From contig NC_081411.1 in the NCBI RefSeq assembly GCF_030272615.1, positions 824,842,397 to 824,906,396 of the forward strand: 64,000 nt of DNA, given 5' to 3'. This document shows positions 44,618 through 56,803 of this stretch, one piece after another. The DNA is from Cryptomeria japonica. Taxonomy: Eukaryota; Streptophyta; Pinopsida; Cupressales; Cupressaceae. Position 1 is the stretch's first letter. Each line of letters starts with the position of its first letter. The notes under the pieces were generated by a model. That model saw nothing but the letters and a program-made list of their open reading frames with translations, was not told where the DNA came from and searched no databases. The position numbers and the translations under genes are program-made.

Positions 44618-45758
44618 TGGTATCAGAGCTTTGAAACTTCAAAATTTTCACTATCTTCATTTTTGATGATTTGGGAGATAATTTATAGGTTTTTGGGCCT
44701 TCTGAGCACAATTGTGAACTCCATTTTTTGACTTCCACACATCATTGAAAATATATCAAATTCACATATTCCAATATATTGTTATATTTTCCAAATTTTG
44801 ATCCAAGTAACTTTTATTCATCCTTTTGTGTTTTTATTTCATGGCTGATTACTTGGTCATTTTGGCTCCTAGAAACTTTAAATTTGTAGTTGATGGCTTC
44901 TCTTGGGCTGTCCTACATGTATTTGCAGCACTTTTCCCCATTTGGGCATTTTGAGCATCCTTTTAAAGAAATTTTTAAGCATTGAGATAAAGTGTCACTT
45001 TTTTGTATGGTTTTTGGGGATTTTGCATATTCTATTGTGTATTATTTTGTACATGCGCTGTATTATAAAGTGCCATGGGGGTTGTGTAGTACCTTTTGTT
45101 TTTCCATAACACCTTTGTCTAGTGAGTTTCCCTCCACAACAACATTGAGTCCTAGAGATTTTTGTCCCATGAGTGTGTGCATCTATTGCATACCTTTTTT
45201 CAATTGTAGGTACTTTCTTGATCACATTCAGATTCCCCTTTATGCACTTCATGGTGACACACAATTTCAGTGGATCTTTCATGTCTTTCCCTTATTAGAA
45301 TTATGGGGGGTTTCTACTATTGGTACTAATGATTCCTTGGTTTCGTATTCCAATTTTGTGAGGTGACCTTCCATCTTTTGTTGATTAGAGTTCTTCATGC
45401 TATTAACACTTGTATTTTTAACTAGTAGTTTACTGTTGCATGGTTGAGTAGTGTTGTTGGGGTCACTCGTGAAGATTAATGTGTCATCTGTATCTTTGAT
45501 TGATAGATGTTTTTTCTTTGTTTCCCATCTGATTGTTTGAGTAGTTTTGTTGGGGACACTCATGCAGAGGATTTGGTTTCCCATCTTGATCATCATCTTG
45601 GTTGTAGAGGAGGTTCTTCATTTAGCACTATAGCAGTTATCATTCGATAGTTGTTTGCAACTTCTTTGTGCTTCAAGGATATTCTTCATGTTCCTATTCT
45701 TTTGGGATATTATTTATTGGAGGCTTCTTAGTCCTTCATTCCTTTTGTAGTTCATATT

Positions 45759-48700
45759 TGTAATGCCCACCAAAGTACCCTAGAGAAATATATATAACTA
45801 TCATGCAAATAGAGCTAATTTTTTTAAAACACCATCTACTAACACAACATATATACTAAAATACTTAATGCATTAAACATATATATACAAGATATGCACA
45901 TAACCATCTTAAATCATAATCATAAGAGCACATTACACAAGCGGAAATAAATACAACTCATCAACTAATATTCTGTAGGGTATCTTAACGACATTACTTA
46001 AGTAACAATAAGAACATAGTATCATAATCACTACCATAATCTATTACCATCTAACATTTTCTACATTTAATTCTCACAATTATATAAGAGATAATTCATT
46101 CATTTCAGTATCATGAACACATCTAATTACCATACAAATGCCTATAAAACCCCTTAGATTCATTTTAAGAGCACCAATCCAAATTTTCTTAATTTCCCAT
46201 TCTCTTATTTACTAACATATCATCATTATTCCTTTACTAAAAATTGCATACAACATAGCTATTTCATTTCCTTTAATAAGAACTAATCTTTTCACATCAT
46301 CATAATTCTACCTACATAGTCAATTCCAAGAAATAAGTACAATAAGGAGATAACTTCTTTTGCTCTAAGCATATAAATTAAATTCCATCTAAGGCCAAAC
46401 CAATGACAACTTATTCAACCATGAATCTAAATCCATATTTCCATAAATGTACAACATCCAAGATAGAACATAGAGTAAACTAAGATTACAATATTCTTTA
46501 CACCAATAGGTATGATACTCAATCTACAAATACAACTATCTCATGAATATTACATCAATCATAATACATCAATCTTCTCCAAGAATCCATCCAATATTTT
46601 AAGAGATAAGAATCCACAATCACACACAAGAACATCCCAAAGGAAGAAGACATAAAACCACCTGACCATGTGGAACCATAAGGAACCATCCCCCATGCTA
46701 GGAGATGACATAGGGTCCCCCACACACACTCTAGACCTAGGCTAATACCTATCAACCAAAGAGACCTCAACAAGACAACAACCACAATTGAAAATAACCA
46801 CATGAATGAATAATCCAAATCACATCACACGGCTAAATCGAAAGCACAAAACTCTTAAAGGAATCTCATCAATCATGGCATAAGGAACAAGGACACATGT
46901 AGGGAAGAGTGTCATCAGAAGCCATGCTCACAAAGAAGGGAGTAATATATAAACATTGGGATCTCCACCTAGCACTATGGGATGTCCACTCGTCACCCTG
47001 ATAGAAATGTGGAACTATATCAACTTATGAGAGAATCAAGAGAGTTCAGTTTACTATCTCCATGATCTTCCCAAGCTCATCCCGAGTCTCCACTCAAGGG
47101 CTATGAGGTGGGGCACCAAATCCATTTAATTATCTTGTTTAGGTGAGTCCTAATTACCCAACCCAACTAATTTAATTATTATGGTTACCACTTTTTTAAA
47201 TCAAGAAAAACTTCCAATGTGTTCTTGGTGGTCTAGACTTCAAGCATCCTTATAAGGAACCTCTTGACAACCTATTCTCTCATGACCCCGACCATCACAC
47301 AAAAGCCCACTCCCCTAACCATGTTCCAAGACCTTAGGGTAAACACAACAATAACATCAACAAGGAGGCTCAACCATAACACCATAAAATATCCACATAT
47401 ACGTATGCAACAAGAATAATAGCCAAAATGCCAAAAAGTCATCAAAGTATAAATCAAGAGCCTCAATAATTAAATAACCAAATCACAAGAGCAAGGCATT
47501 ATCCTCTTGCTCAGGCAAATCAAGACATTCCTCTATAGTGAGGCATACATCATCCCACTAGAGCCGTCATAAGAAAAAACTCCACAACAAGGAATAAACC
47601 ATCTTGATAGAGCCATTTCAATGAAAACCTCAACAACAAGGCACAATATCCTCTTGTCAGAGCTAAAACATACATTTTTTTCCAAATCTAAGCAATAAAC
47701 AACTCTGATAATCACAAGAATACCAAAATAAAACCTTTAGTACAAAATTAGACTCAGGAAAAATGACTCAGAAAGTCAAAATGATCACAAACAATGAAAA
47801 AGGGCAGTTTGGCGCGTTCAAAGACCAATACAACACTTTTGATATTCAATCTAGTGCTTTTGGCCAATAGTCTAGTGCATTCGAAAGATTAAATAGTGCC
47901 TTACAAATTTTTGTATCATATTGGAGAATCAAAACAACGCTTTTACATATTACATTAGTGCATAAACATGATACAATAGCACATTAAAGGTTTGCACATA
48001 CATATGACAAATTAGTGCATTCATTGTTTTAGCACTTTCGTACATAGATTTAGCGCATTTGACTCCAGATTTAGAAAACAGACTTAGAAAAAATTATGAT
48101 TTAACTCAAATTCAATAATATCGTAAATATGATATTTGAACAACCCAAAAAGGGTGCACAATAAAATACATAAAAACTCTAGAAATACATAAAAGAATAA
48201 GACATCCAAGCCACGACAGGACAAGTGCTTTCACATTCAGACACAGGAGCATCTCTCGACAAGGCAATACAGGGAATCCAACAACATACAAAAGCATTCA
48301 CCTTCCAACAACAATGGTATGCAATACACTATAGACAATAGGACTTCTCACAAAAAAAAAAAATTGGACTCGTGTAAACAATTCCAGAGATGACATAATC
48401 GATCATGGCACAAAAATGCTTACAAAGCCTTTCATGGTAGACACCAAAACATGCTTCTATTACATACATTAATTCCCAAAGTATTATTTCTTTAACTAAA
48501 TAAATAATCTCACGACATTATCATTTTCCCCAGCCCACAAACAATTTTTTTCATAGACACGATGTTGACATTCTTTTCAAATCAAAAACCACAGAAAGAA
48601 GACTTCCTCCAACCTGAAAATTGAAGTTATAGCAAATGAATTTGATGAAGTGCAATTCCAAACCAAAGTCTAGCCACACCAATTCCAGGCTTCAAGTAAA

Positions 48701-49931
48701 TCAAAATTCTCAACAATGCAGAAACATCTCCCGAGAGCCAACCCACGACAAAGCTCAGAAAACCCATTAGATAAAATTTCATCCAAAACTATATAAAAAT
48801 CTCCACCAATCAAAATAATAGATTAAATAATATTTCTTACCAACCATGCACAAAATTGAGGTAAGAAAATATAAAATATATTATTTACTTACCCAAATCT
48901 CTCAACCAATAGTAAAATAGGGTAGGTAGGATAAATAATTAAAGGGTAAAAGAGAATAAAAATAATAAGAATAGCCAAATAAATTAAATAAACCACATGG
49001 GTAATAATACCCAAAGCTCAATAAATAATCAAATAATAAATCAAAAGCCCAATAATAAAATAAACCAAGGGCAATATAAATAAATACCCCAATTAAATAT
49101 AAAGCCACAAATAATAACATTAGAATAATAATTAAACAATAAACAATAAATATTAATTGATCACCCAATAATAATTAAATATCAAAACTATACATTAATT
49201 TAATTTTAATATTAATAAACTATATGAACCAGTTATTAATTAATTAAATAATCATAATGCCACAAGGAAACGCGACATAGGGTCGAACAACACAACACAA
49301 GACTCTAACCACCGACTTAAGCCAATACACTGACAGACAAGGATATCAACTTAAGCCTAGAGTGTGTAGAAAAAACTCAGGCCATCTCCGATCAACTTGT
49401 CATTGGGATGAAGACACACTCAGACATACGAGATTAGATGGAGTTGATGTCTAGTACCTTCAACCTACTACCACCAATGTCCACAAGCTAACATGTACAA
49501 TAGCATGTATCATAAATTATTAGGCAAGTGAGAGAGAATCACAACATCATATCATGCTCGTAATGAGTGATATGACATCATCTCTATCATGAATACAGTA
49601 GCAAGACAATCATGACAATCATGGTATCAACACATCTAATATAATCATGAAGTGGGGTTAGTACCAACGAGATATCATCATGCTATCATGAGAAATATAA
49701 TCCATCCAAGAATATTAGGTGCATGTAAACCATAAAATGCAAGTCCATCCATCATAGTAATCCAAGATATATCATCATCCATACAATGTATCGGTGTCAA
49801 TATGAAATGTCTAACATCATCAATAAGCATCTTAGATAGAAATAAAGCCATACGTATCAGTCAATCATCATCGAGTCTAAACAAGTCTATCGATGCATGA
49901 AACAAAAGATGAATTGGTGACGACCACTACA
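45759..49931 (+). mobile_element. Second giant solo LTR (4.17 kb)
   Basis: Starts TGTAATGCCCACC, ends GACCACTACA, and has a perfect target duplication atatt at 45754-45758 and 49932-49936. It is inserted inside S1. No coding motif is found on either strand; the short minus-strand frames (for example 46555-46818 and 48902-49168) have no recognisable domain. Its start and the gcggaaat word about 180 bases in resemble the solo LTR 10003-14576. At 47810-48065 the words tagtgcattt / tagcgcattt / aacgctttt recur about a dozen times. Family is probably Ty3/gypsy; the strand is assigned by the TGTAATGCCC end and is uncertain. Confidence 0.8.
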
Positions 49932-50125
49932 ATATTTTTTATGCATTACATCTCTCACTTTTGGAGAGGGGTTTTTCTCCACATGATTTTTCTCCTTTTC
50001 TCCGCTTAGAGAGATTTCATTAGTTTGTACATGGGTACCTAATCAGACCTTTTGTTGTTGGGACCCATTTTTGCATTCATGCAGTTAGAGTTTTTTACTC
50101 AACCCAAGTTTCATTTAAGGGGGGG

Positions 50126-50411
50126 TGTTAGAGCATATTTAGCTATTAGTTTCCTTTTTACAACTAGTTATATTTTTTTTCTTTTTTACTTAACTTCACT
50201 TAGGAGTGCTTTCTTTAGTTGTGCACCTAATTTAGCTTTTATGCATCTAGTTTAGCTAGAGTTGAGATTTTTTTAGCTCCTCATGCTTTCACTTTGTTTC
50301 TCCTAAATTTAGCTTTTTTCTTTCTTTATAAGCACCTCATTGTACAATTGCAATTAATACTGTAATTTTGTATTCTTTTATTTTGAGTAATATAGAATTT
50401 ATTTGTGTAGC
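50126..50411 (+). repeat. S1 3' LTR, truncated
   Basis: TGTTAGAGCATA starts at 50126 directly after the polypurine tract ttaaggggggg (about 50115-50125). Similarity to the 5' LTR stops after ttgtgtagct at about 50411, some 70 bp short of the expected end. Confidence 0.82.
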
Positions 50412-50574
50412 TGGTGCAGTCACGGTGAGGAGGATCCTCAATAAAGATAGTCCGGACCATGCAACAATAATGAAACAACACAAAACAACACATGAAGGAG
50501 AGAGAATATCAGATCAGGCAATCATATCATTAAATCAATTACAACTGCCGACAACATGCGGGCTTACATGTAGG
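50412..50574. other. Short unassigned segment
   Basis: A 163-bp segment, less AT-rich than its surroundings, lies between the truncated S1 LTR and a chromovirus LTR. Its open frame (50368-50577) has no recognisable motif. Origin unknown. Confidence 0.35.
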
Positions 50575-51500
50575 TGATGTAGGAGCATCCCTGGTTCTTG
50601 GCAATATTGCATCAACCAAAAGCATTTCCTTTCTAGTTTGTTTTCTGTTTTTCAATTTCAACATTTCTTTTTGTATTTTCTTGCATTTTCTCATCGGATC
50701 TTGCAGAGTTGTATTTTTCTTGAGGACATGATCATCTTTCTTATTCCTAAACTGTAGTGCATTTGGATCATTTACTGGAAAGTTATTGGTTCCAGATTTC
50801 GAGACAGTTTTTTGGCTTAGGACACTGGAACTACTTGGACCTATTTGTTATTTCTTGTGGATCCTTTTCGTATTTTGTGGAGCCCTAGTTCATGGATTCC
50901 AATGTTCTTTGGTGTGTGGAAAAACTTTCCTTTGATCCACACTTCATCCTTTGGATTTTTTGAAGCAATCTCTTTGGCGGAGGTTAACCCTTTGGTTTTA
51001 CACATTGGAGCTTGTTCTTCAACATTTGATCCCTTTTAGGTTGACTGGATCTCCTTGGATCATATAAATCATTGTAATTGAGCATTAGAAATCAATTAGG
51101 AAGAACATAGAAAACATATCTTAAGATTCAGTGGTCCGGAGTTGACCAATTCTGTAATTGAGCATGTATGCGGCAAACTAGTGAGATGAATCTTGTAAAC
51201 CCAGATGTTACCAGTTATGTGTAAATAGTTTTTATGATCTAATTCATTCAATTATGCATTGCCTCCATCATATCCTTGTGTTGTCAGGGTTAGAGGAAAA
51301 CCAAGGTGGTCTACCTCTTCCTGAGAAATCCAAGATGAATCTTCAACTGGTCTGTCCTCCCACTTCACAAGATATTTTTTACTGACTGCTCTAGGTACTC
51401 TGCCCAATCTTAATGTCCAAAATCTCTTCAATTTGATCTGGTTCCTTTTAGGGTAATTGTTTCTCCAAGTCTGTAGCACTATCCTCATTGAATTCTAGTT
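50575..51500 (-). mobile_element. 3' end of a minus-strand chromovirus: chromodomain and LTR
   Basis: Minus-strand order is the pol C-terminus with chromodomain (51500-51259) followed by a putative 684-bp LTR (51258-50575; minus-strand ends TGCATAAT...CTACATCA). The chromodomain shows VSKKYLVKWEDRPVEDSSWI then EEVDHLGFPL, with an upstream PDQIEEILD-type segment in another frame, so a frameshift lies within it. Chromodomains at the integrase end target Ty3/gypsy chromoviruses to chromatin marks. No partner LTR lies in the window. The rest of this copy is missing: plus-strand gag begins within 50 bp. Confidence 0.72.
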
Positions 51501-51539
51501 CATGGTACTCATGAAGGCCTGCAATGTTGAATATAGGTG

Positions 51540-52490
51540 AAATAATTATATAGCCCAGAGGAGAGGCCGACACATTGAAGATGTAAGTGAAAATGAAGGA
51601 GAAGAAGCCCCGACAGAACAAGCAAACCTACCAGCGGTTGATCCAGATGAGGAAAGTTTTTGAGGGTTTTGAGTAGGGCAAATACTAAACCTCATTTTAC
51701 CCCACTAGAATATGATGGGAAGTTAGATTCAGATGAATTGATGGATTGGATCTCGGAGATGGAGAAGTATTTTGATTTTGAAAACACTACAGAAGAGAGG
51801 AAGGTGAAATATGCCTGTACCCAATTGAAAGGTCATGCATATCTTTGGTGGGAGCATTGCAAGTTGATAGATAGAGAAGAGGTAAAGAGAAGATTAAGAC
51901 ATGGGATCACATGATTGCTAAGTTGAAATCAAAGTTTGTGCCGATGAATTATTAAGTGGATATGTTCTGGAAGTTGCAAAATTTGAGATAGAAGGAATCT
52001 AGTGTGAAGGAGTACACCGAAGCATTTTACAAGTTGAACATCAAATCTGGACATGTTGATGATGAATTTGAACAAGTTGCAAGATATTTGAATGGATTAT
52101 GGATTTATATACAAGATGAATTGAGTATGATCAAACTGGAGAGTGTTGAAGAGGCTTACTAGTATTCCCTAATGGTAGAAGAGAAGTTAAACAAAACACA
52201 TGAACAAAGACAGAGAGGTAGAGGTGGAAGGTTTACCAGAGGAAGATTTCAAGGAGGAAGAGGATATACCAGAGGAAGAGGAACCAATATAGATCAGAGA
52301 AAGGACAAGGAAGCGAGCAAAGAAGGTAATTCATACTAGAAGGATGATAGAAATTTCTACCGAAGGAGAGAACCAGATGGTTATCGGAATGAGAACTTTG
52401 GAAGAAAAGACAAGAGGACATTCAAAGGAACCTACTTTAAGTGTGGAGGAGAAGGACATTGTGCATTTGAGTGTAAGAAGATATAAAATA
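51540..52490 (+). pseudogene. gag: Chromovirus gag
   Basis: The N-terminal acidic part (GRHIEDVSENEGEEAPTEQA, about 51570-51660) ends in stops, and a frame change leads to the capsid core 51660-51914: HFTPLEYDGKLDSDELMDWI, KVKYACTQLKGHAYLWWEH. After a frameshift near 51905 it continues with MIAKLKSKFVPMNY, SVKEYTEAFYKL and MVEEKLN to an Arg/Gly-rich segment (GRGGRFTRGRFQGGRGYTRG). The zinc knuckle is YFKCGGEGHCAFEC (first Cys read as Tyr). This is the usual gag of plant chromoviruses. Several stops interrupt it. No 5' LTR precedes it. Confidence 0.85.
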
Positions 52491-52504
52491 CTAGAAGAGT
52501 AGCA

Positions 52505-53160
52505 GTGGTGGAAGAAAACCCCACCAGATCAGACAATAAACTAGAAGATGGAGAACTGTTGATGATGAGGAGAGATTTGTGTCATACAGGAGGAGATGAA
52601 GAGCCCTTGAAGAGGAAGAATCTGTTCAAGACTAGATGTAAGTTATCCAATAAGTGTTGTAAAGTTGTTATTGATAGTGGTAGTTCAGATAATCTTGTTT
52701 CAAAAGAGATGGTAAATAATTTGAAATTGGAGAGATTGAAACACCCCAAGCCTTATCAGAAGCATGGATTCGGGATGAACATAAGTTGCTAGTGAGTGAA
52801 CAATGTTTGGTGAAATTGAAAATTGGGAATTATCATGATGAAGTCTTGTTTGATATTATGCCTATGGATATTTATCATCTTTTGTTGGGAAGACCTTGGC
52901 AATTTCATACACAGGTAGTACATGATGGGAGAAGGAATACACACACTATTGTGGCCAATGGGATGAAGCAAACCTTGTTGCCTTTGGAGGAACCTTTGAA
53001 GAATGAAATTTGTATGAATGCTATAATTTTTTTGGTAGATGGAAGGAAATTCATGGATGGACCAAGACATGAGAATGTGTGTTTTGCGTTAATTCCTAAG
53101 AAGACTGAGAGATCGGAACCAAAAGGAGAACACCCGGAAGAAATAAATAATTGTTGACAG
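52505..53160 (+). pseudogene. pol: Chromovirus protease
   Basis: The aspartic protease active site is CCKVVIDSGSSDNLVSKEMV (about 52660-52715), followed by KLERLKHPKPYQKHGF. A frameshift near 52786 leads to LVKLKIGNYHDEVLFDIMPM and HLLLGRPWQFHTQVVHDGRR (flap and GRPW motif). It continues to 53157 and then shifts into the RT frame. Confidence 0.88.
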
Positions 53161-53543
53161 AATATGAGGACATCATTTCAGATAATGTACCTGATGGATT
53201 TCCACCTATGACAAGTATTAGTCATTGCATGGACTTGGTTATCAGAGCTAGTTTGCCTAACAAAGATGCACACCGGTTGACAACAACAGAGAATGAAGAA
53301 CTATATAGACAAGTGCAGGAGTTGTTGAAGAAAGGTTTGATCAGGGAGAGTCTGAGCCCTTGTAAAGTACCAACAGTATTAGCACCTAAGAAGAATGGAG
53401 AATGTAGAATGTGTACCGATTCAAGAGAAATAAACAAGATCACTGTGAAATACTAGTTTCCTTTGCCTAGGATGGATGACATAATGGACTGTTTGAGTGG
53501 AGCAAAATACTTTATGAAGATAGATTTGAAGGTTGGATATCAT
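53151..53543 (+). pseudogene. pol: Chromovirus reverse transcriptase, N-terminal part
   Basis: LTEYEDIISDNVPDGFPP, then LPNKDAHRLTTTENEELYRQ, ELLKKGLIRESLSPCKVPTV and CRMCTDSREINKITVKY give a clear Ty3/gypsy chromovirus RT start. A stop at about 53454 is followed by FPLPRMDDIMDCLSGAKYFM and KIDLKVGYH. The sequence is cut exactly at 53543 by the copia LTR with flank atcat (53539-53543). The remainder is outside the window. Confidence 0.9.
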
Positions 53544-53818
53544 TGTTGAAAATAATGTACTACTGAGAGGGGGGTGAATCAGTGGTTTCCAAAACTCTTT
53601 AACCTTTTTATACTAAGAATAAGTACTAGTTAGCAATGCAAACACAAGTAAACCTACCAATGAGATAATGCAAGACATCACAATGCAATCACAAAAAGGC
53701 ACATCACATAACATTAGAATATACAAGGAAAACCCAAGATGGGAAAAACCTCAGTGAGAAAGTTGTTGGAGACTACTGCTCCAATCCAGCCTCACAATGA
53801 AACATTTGGTTACAATAT

Positions 53819-53920
53819 TTAGGGCACCTACCCAAGGAGTACCACTCTTGATTTAGGGCACCAACCCAAGGAGCACCAACCCCTGATTTTAGGGCACCAA
53901 CCCAAGGAGCACCAACCCCT
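53819..53920. repeat. Three tandem copies of a 34-36 bp unit
   Basis: Unit ttagggcaccaacccaagga followed by gcaccaacccctgat. The first copy is diverged and the last two are nearly identical. Confidence 0.88.
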
Positions 53921-55999
53921 ACACCGAGCTCCAACTCCATGACAACAATACATTATATCAAAGTAATACAATAGTTGAATCCTGGTTACAAATGAGTTAT
54001 GTAACCTTTGCAAGAAATCTCTCTCTATCGATTTCTCTTCTACTCAACTTTGTTGGTAGTATTCTTTGTCTTCCATTCTACCTCCTCTCTATTGGTTCAC
54101 ACTCCTGTACCTTACCAGTTCACTGCTCTCTCCTATCACACTACCTCCTCCTTGTCTAATCTCTGCTTACTCTCTCCCTGTCTCTTCTTAGCTTTCTACT
54201 GCTGCCTTACTGGTTCAGGCTCTACCAATTGTTTGTCTTTGCACCTGGTTACCGATGAATTCCTCAATATGAGTTCAACCCTACTATGTCCTTCACCTTG
54301 CTAGATCTCCTTCAACACTCTCTTTGCATGCTTTATTCTTATTTGCCTGCTTCTAACCAATGCAAACCCTACCGATTTATACTATTGTTAAACTCTATAA
54401 TAGTTTACCAGTTGTCTTGGCCTTATAGGTTAAACCACTTTCAATCCTCTTACTGGTTGCACCTTCAAATGATTAGTTGTTTCACTCTCTCAGTTAGATC
54501 AACTCTTTTCATTAAACTGGCATCATGCCTTCTAGAAGCATCACCCAATCCGGTCTTCTTCTCCATCCTTATAGCTAGGCTTTTCCCATGAAAATGCAAC
54601 TTCAAACTATTGGCATGCCAAGGTTTCTTTTATAGATCACGAGGAGTACCAAATGCAACCAAATCTCATTCTGCATGAAGATCAACAACCTACAAGAAAT
54701 CAGGCATCACCTACCATATCTTCTTTCTTCTGAGGCATGTTTGCTAAACTTAGCAAATACAGACAGTCTATTGGCAATACACTTGGTCAATCACCATAAA
54801 TGGTTTAGCGGATTGTATCACCAACCTCATTCTACATCTTGACATTCTACATCGATTAATGCATCCCATTGATCACCTCTATTCAACCTTCCTTGAGCCG
54901 CACACCTCTGCAACACATCCCATGATTTACGAGGTCTGCATTTAATGTCGACCGACTCTGTAACTACCTCATCGATGCACACTCCATCTATTGTGACATG
55001 CATGTTTGCCACCTTTACTCCATGTGGCACCTTTTTTGGTGTCCACCTCAACTTAGACTATTGTGTTAGTCTAGATAATATCACCGACCAGCCACACAAT
55101 TGGATTCATTAACCGGTTCTCTTACCCTGGTGGTTATACCCTAACTAGTTTGTCTTCAAAATTGCACTTTGCTGCCCTGCTAGTGGAACACCTTTACCAG
55201 TCACTTCACATGCCAAAACATAGCATGCACATATTTATCAAACAAGAGACTTTCACTTTGTCTCTTTTTCTCGCTCACCACTTGACCTACATACTGGTAA
55301 TAACCTTGATGACATCTTGTCATCAATCTTCAACTGTTCTGCATTTGTATTCCAGTTGCACTTCCTATCTGCAGCTTCTCAACCTTACCTTCTTCATCAA
55401 TAGACCGATTCTCTTATCAACTAGTTTGTCAAAGAGACAAACCTATCCTTCCTTCTTTATACGAGCAACTCATCATGTCTGCCCTTGCTGATCTGGTGCA
55501 CATCTCTGATTTCATGCACCTAAGGCAACTAAGTGTTTCACTAGTTCATCTAGTGTGGGCCTTCAATCTCCTACCTTTAACTCTTGACAACCTATCCCAA
55601 AGAGATGTAAGGCATTCTAATGCATGTGAGGGGATAAGCTCCACTTACTAGTGGGAGTGGATCCTTGTCATCTGCATTTGATGTTACACCAATATTGCTT
55701 CCCTATTTGAGAAGGTGAAACTTCCCTACAATCCTTAGGAAAAATTCCTTCTTCTATCTTCTCTTCTTCCAGGGACATCATCATTTAGCGGTGGGAGTCC
55801 TACTAGATGGCATCATACTAGCATACAGGTGGCCTATTCACTCTGTAGTCTTATGGGTCATCATCTTATCAGTTAGTACCAACATGTATACTAACATGTT
55901 CATCCACTTGTTCACTGGATATTGATTTCTTCATACACATTCATTAACTTGTATACCAGTGACTCTAGCTTGCATACGAGTTGGCCTCAACTACACATA

Positions 56000-56093
56000 C
56001 TGCCAGTTGACATCCATGGTAGTAATACGAGTTGACATCAATGATACTACCAGTTGACATCCATGATAGTAATACCAGGTGACATCAATGACA
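56000..56093. repeat. 47-bp tandem repeat made of about 24-bp half units
   Basis: accagttgacatccatg(g/a)tagtaatac alternates with a(c/g)gagttgacatcaatgatac. Two full units are seen, with looser copies to about 56153. Confidence 0.8.
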
Positions 56094-56803
56094 ATATTTC
56101 ACATACATCTCCCATACCAGTTGCCACCCTATACCGATTGACATCAATGATAACAAAATGCCAACAATCTCCCCCTTTGGCATTGATCTCAACATATGTA
56201 GTATTCGGTATACTACATAATATTTCTCCCCCTTTGACAATAATGACAAAGGGCACTCACATCTGGTATACTACAGGCAATATTTCTCCCTCTTCCTACT
56301 GGTTACTTCTCCATTTTTGACCACTATGCTTTGTATCATCTCAAACAACAACACTTGAGATGGAGGGTTCAGACACCAATTGACTCCAAAAATATACCAA
56401 TCTGATACCAATTGTAGAAGCATCCAATTGTTGAAAGACGTGTCAGTGAATACTACTTACTTGTCATTCAGACTACATTTTGTCCATCTGATACTAATTG
56501 GTGCATTCTTAATTTGTGGGAGTTGCTTTGACACCAATCTGTTGGTAGAAATTTGTAGATAAATTCTCCCCCTGTGTAGGTAAATCTCCCTCTTTGTGCT
56601 CACAACTGGTTAAGTGAGCCCTTTTCTTTTCCTTTGCAGGTTGTTCTACCTGTAAACCAGACTCCACTTCTTATCACCTGGTGACCCAATGACAGATGAA
56701 CACATGCTTTTTCTATTTTACTATACTTCCAGGCAACTTGATTGTGACTTTGATAGATAGACAAATTGGATAGGCACTTTCCCAAAGTCACTTAACATAC
56801 CGG

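Larger units (their letters stand above)
44259..50411 (+). mobile_element. S1: small non-autonomous LTR element, with a solo LTR inside
   Basis: The 5' LTR 44259-44617 (359 bp, TGTTAGAGCATA...TTCAACA) is followed directly by the PBS tggtatcagagc (44618-44629). The 3' LTR starts at 50126 after the polypurine tract aaggggggg and is truncated at about 50411. Without the inserted solo LTR (45759-49931) the internal part is only about 1.33 kb. It contains no gag or pol motif; open frames such as 44992-45366 have no recognisable domain. The PBS is copia-like, so S1 was probably mobilised by a copia element. It disrupts the C1 protease. The flank before it is agtca (44254-44258); the other flank is lost. 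Confidence 0.82.
53544..56166 (-). repeat. 3' LTR (2.6 kb) of the minus-strand copia element
   Basis: On the minus strand it starts TGTTGGCATTTTGTTATCAT and ends in CATTATTTTCAACA. Near the + strand start is the gagaggggggtgaatcagtgg block common to the copia LTRs here. It contains a 34-36 bp tandem array (53819-53920) and a 47-bp array (56000-56093). No coding motif. The near-palindrome ttgacatcaatgataa lies at 56138-56153. Confidence 0.8.

Noticed and set aside
44992-45366. 124-codon plus-strand frame in S1
   Set aside because: Phe/Tyr/Cys-rich with no motif, in T-rich sequence; typical of chance open frames.
46555-49168. Short hydrophobic minus-strand frames that could suggest membrane proteins
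   Set aside because: They fall in the giant solo LTR, have no homologous pattern, and hydrophobic residues follow from T-rich composition.
54008-55491. Plus-strand open frames rich in Ser, Leu and Thr
   Set aside because: They lie within the 2.6-kb minus-strand copia LTR, in pyrimidine-rich sequence, and contain no domain.
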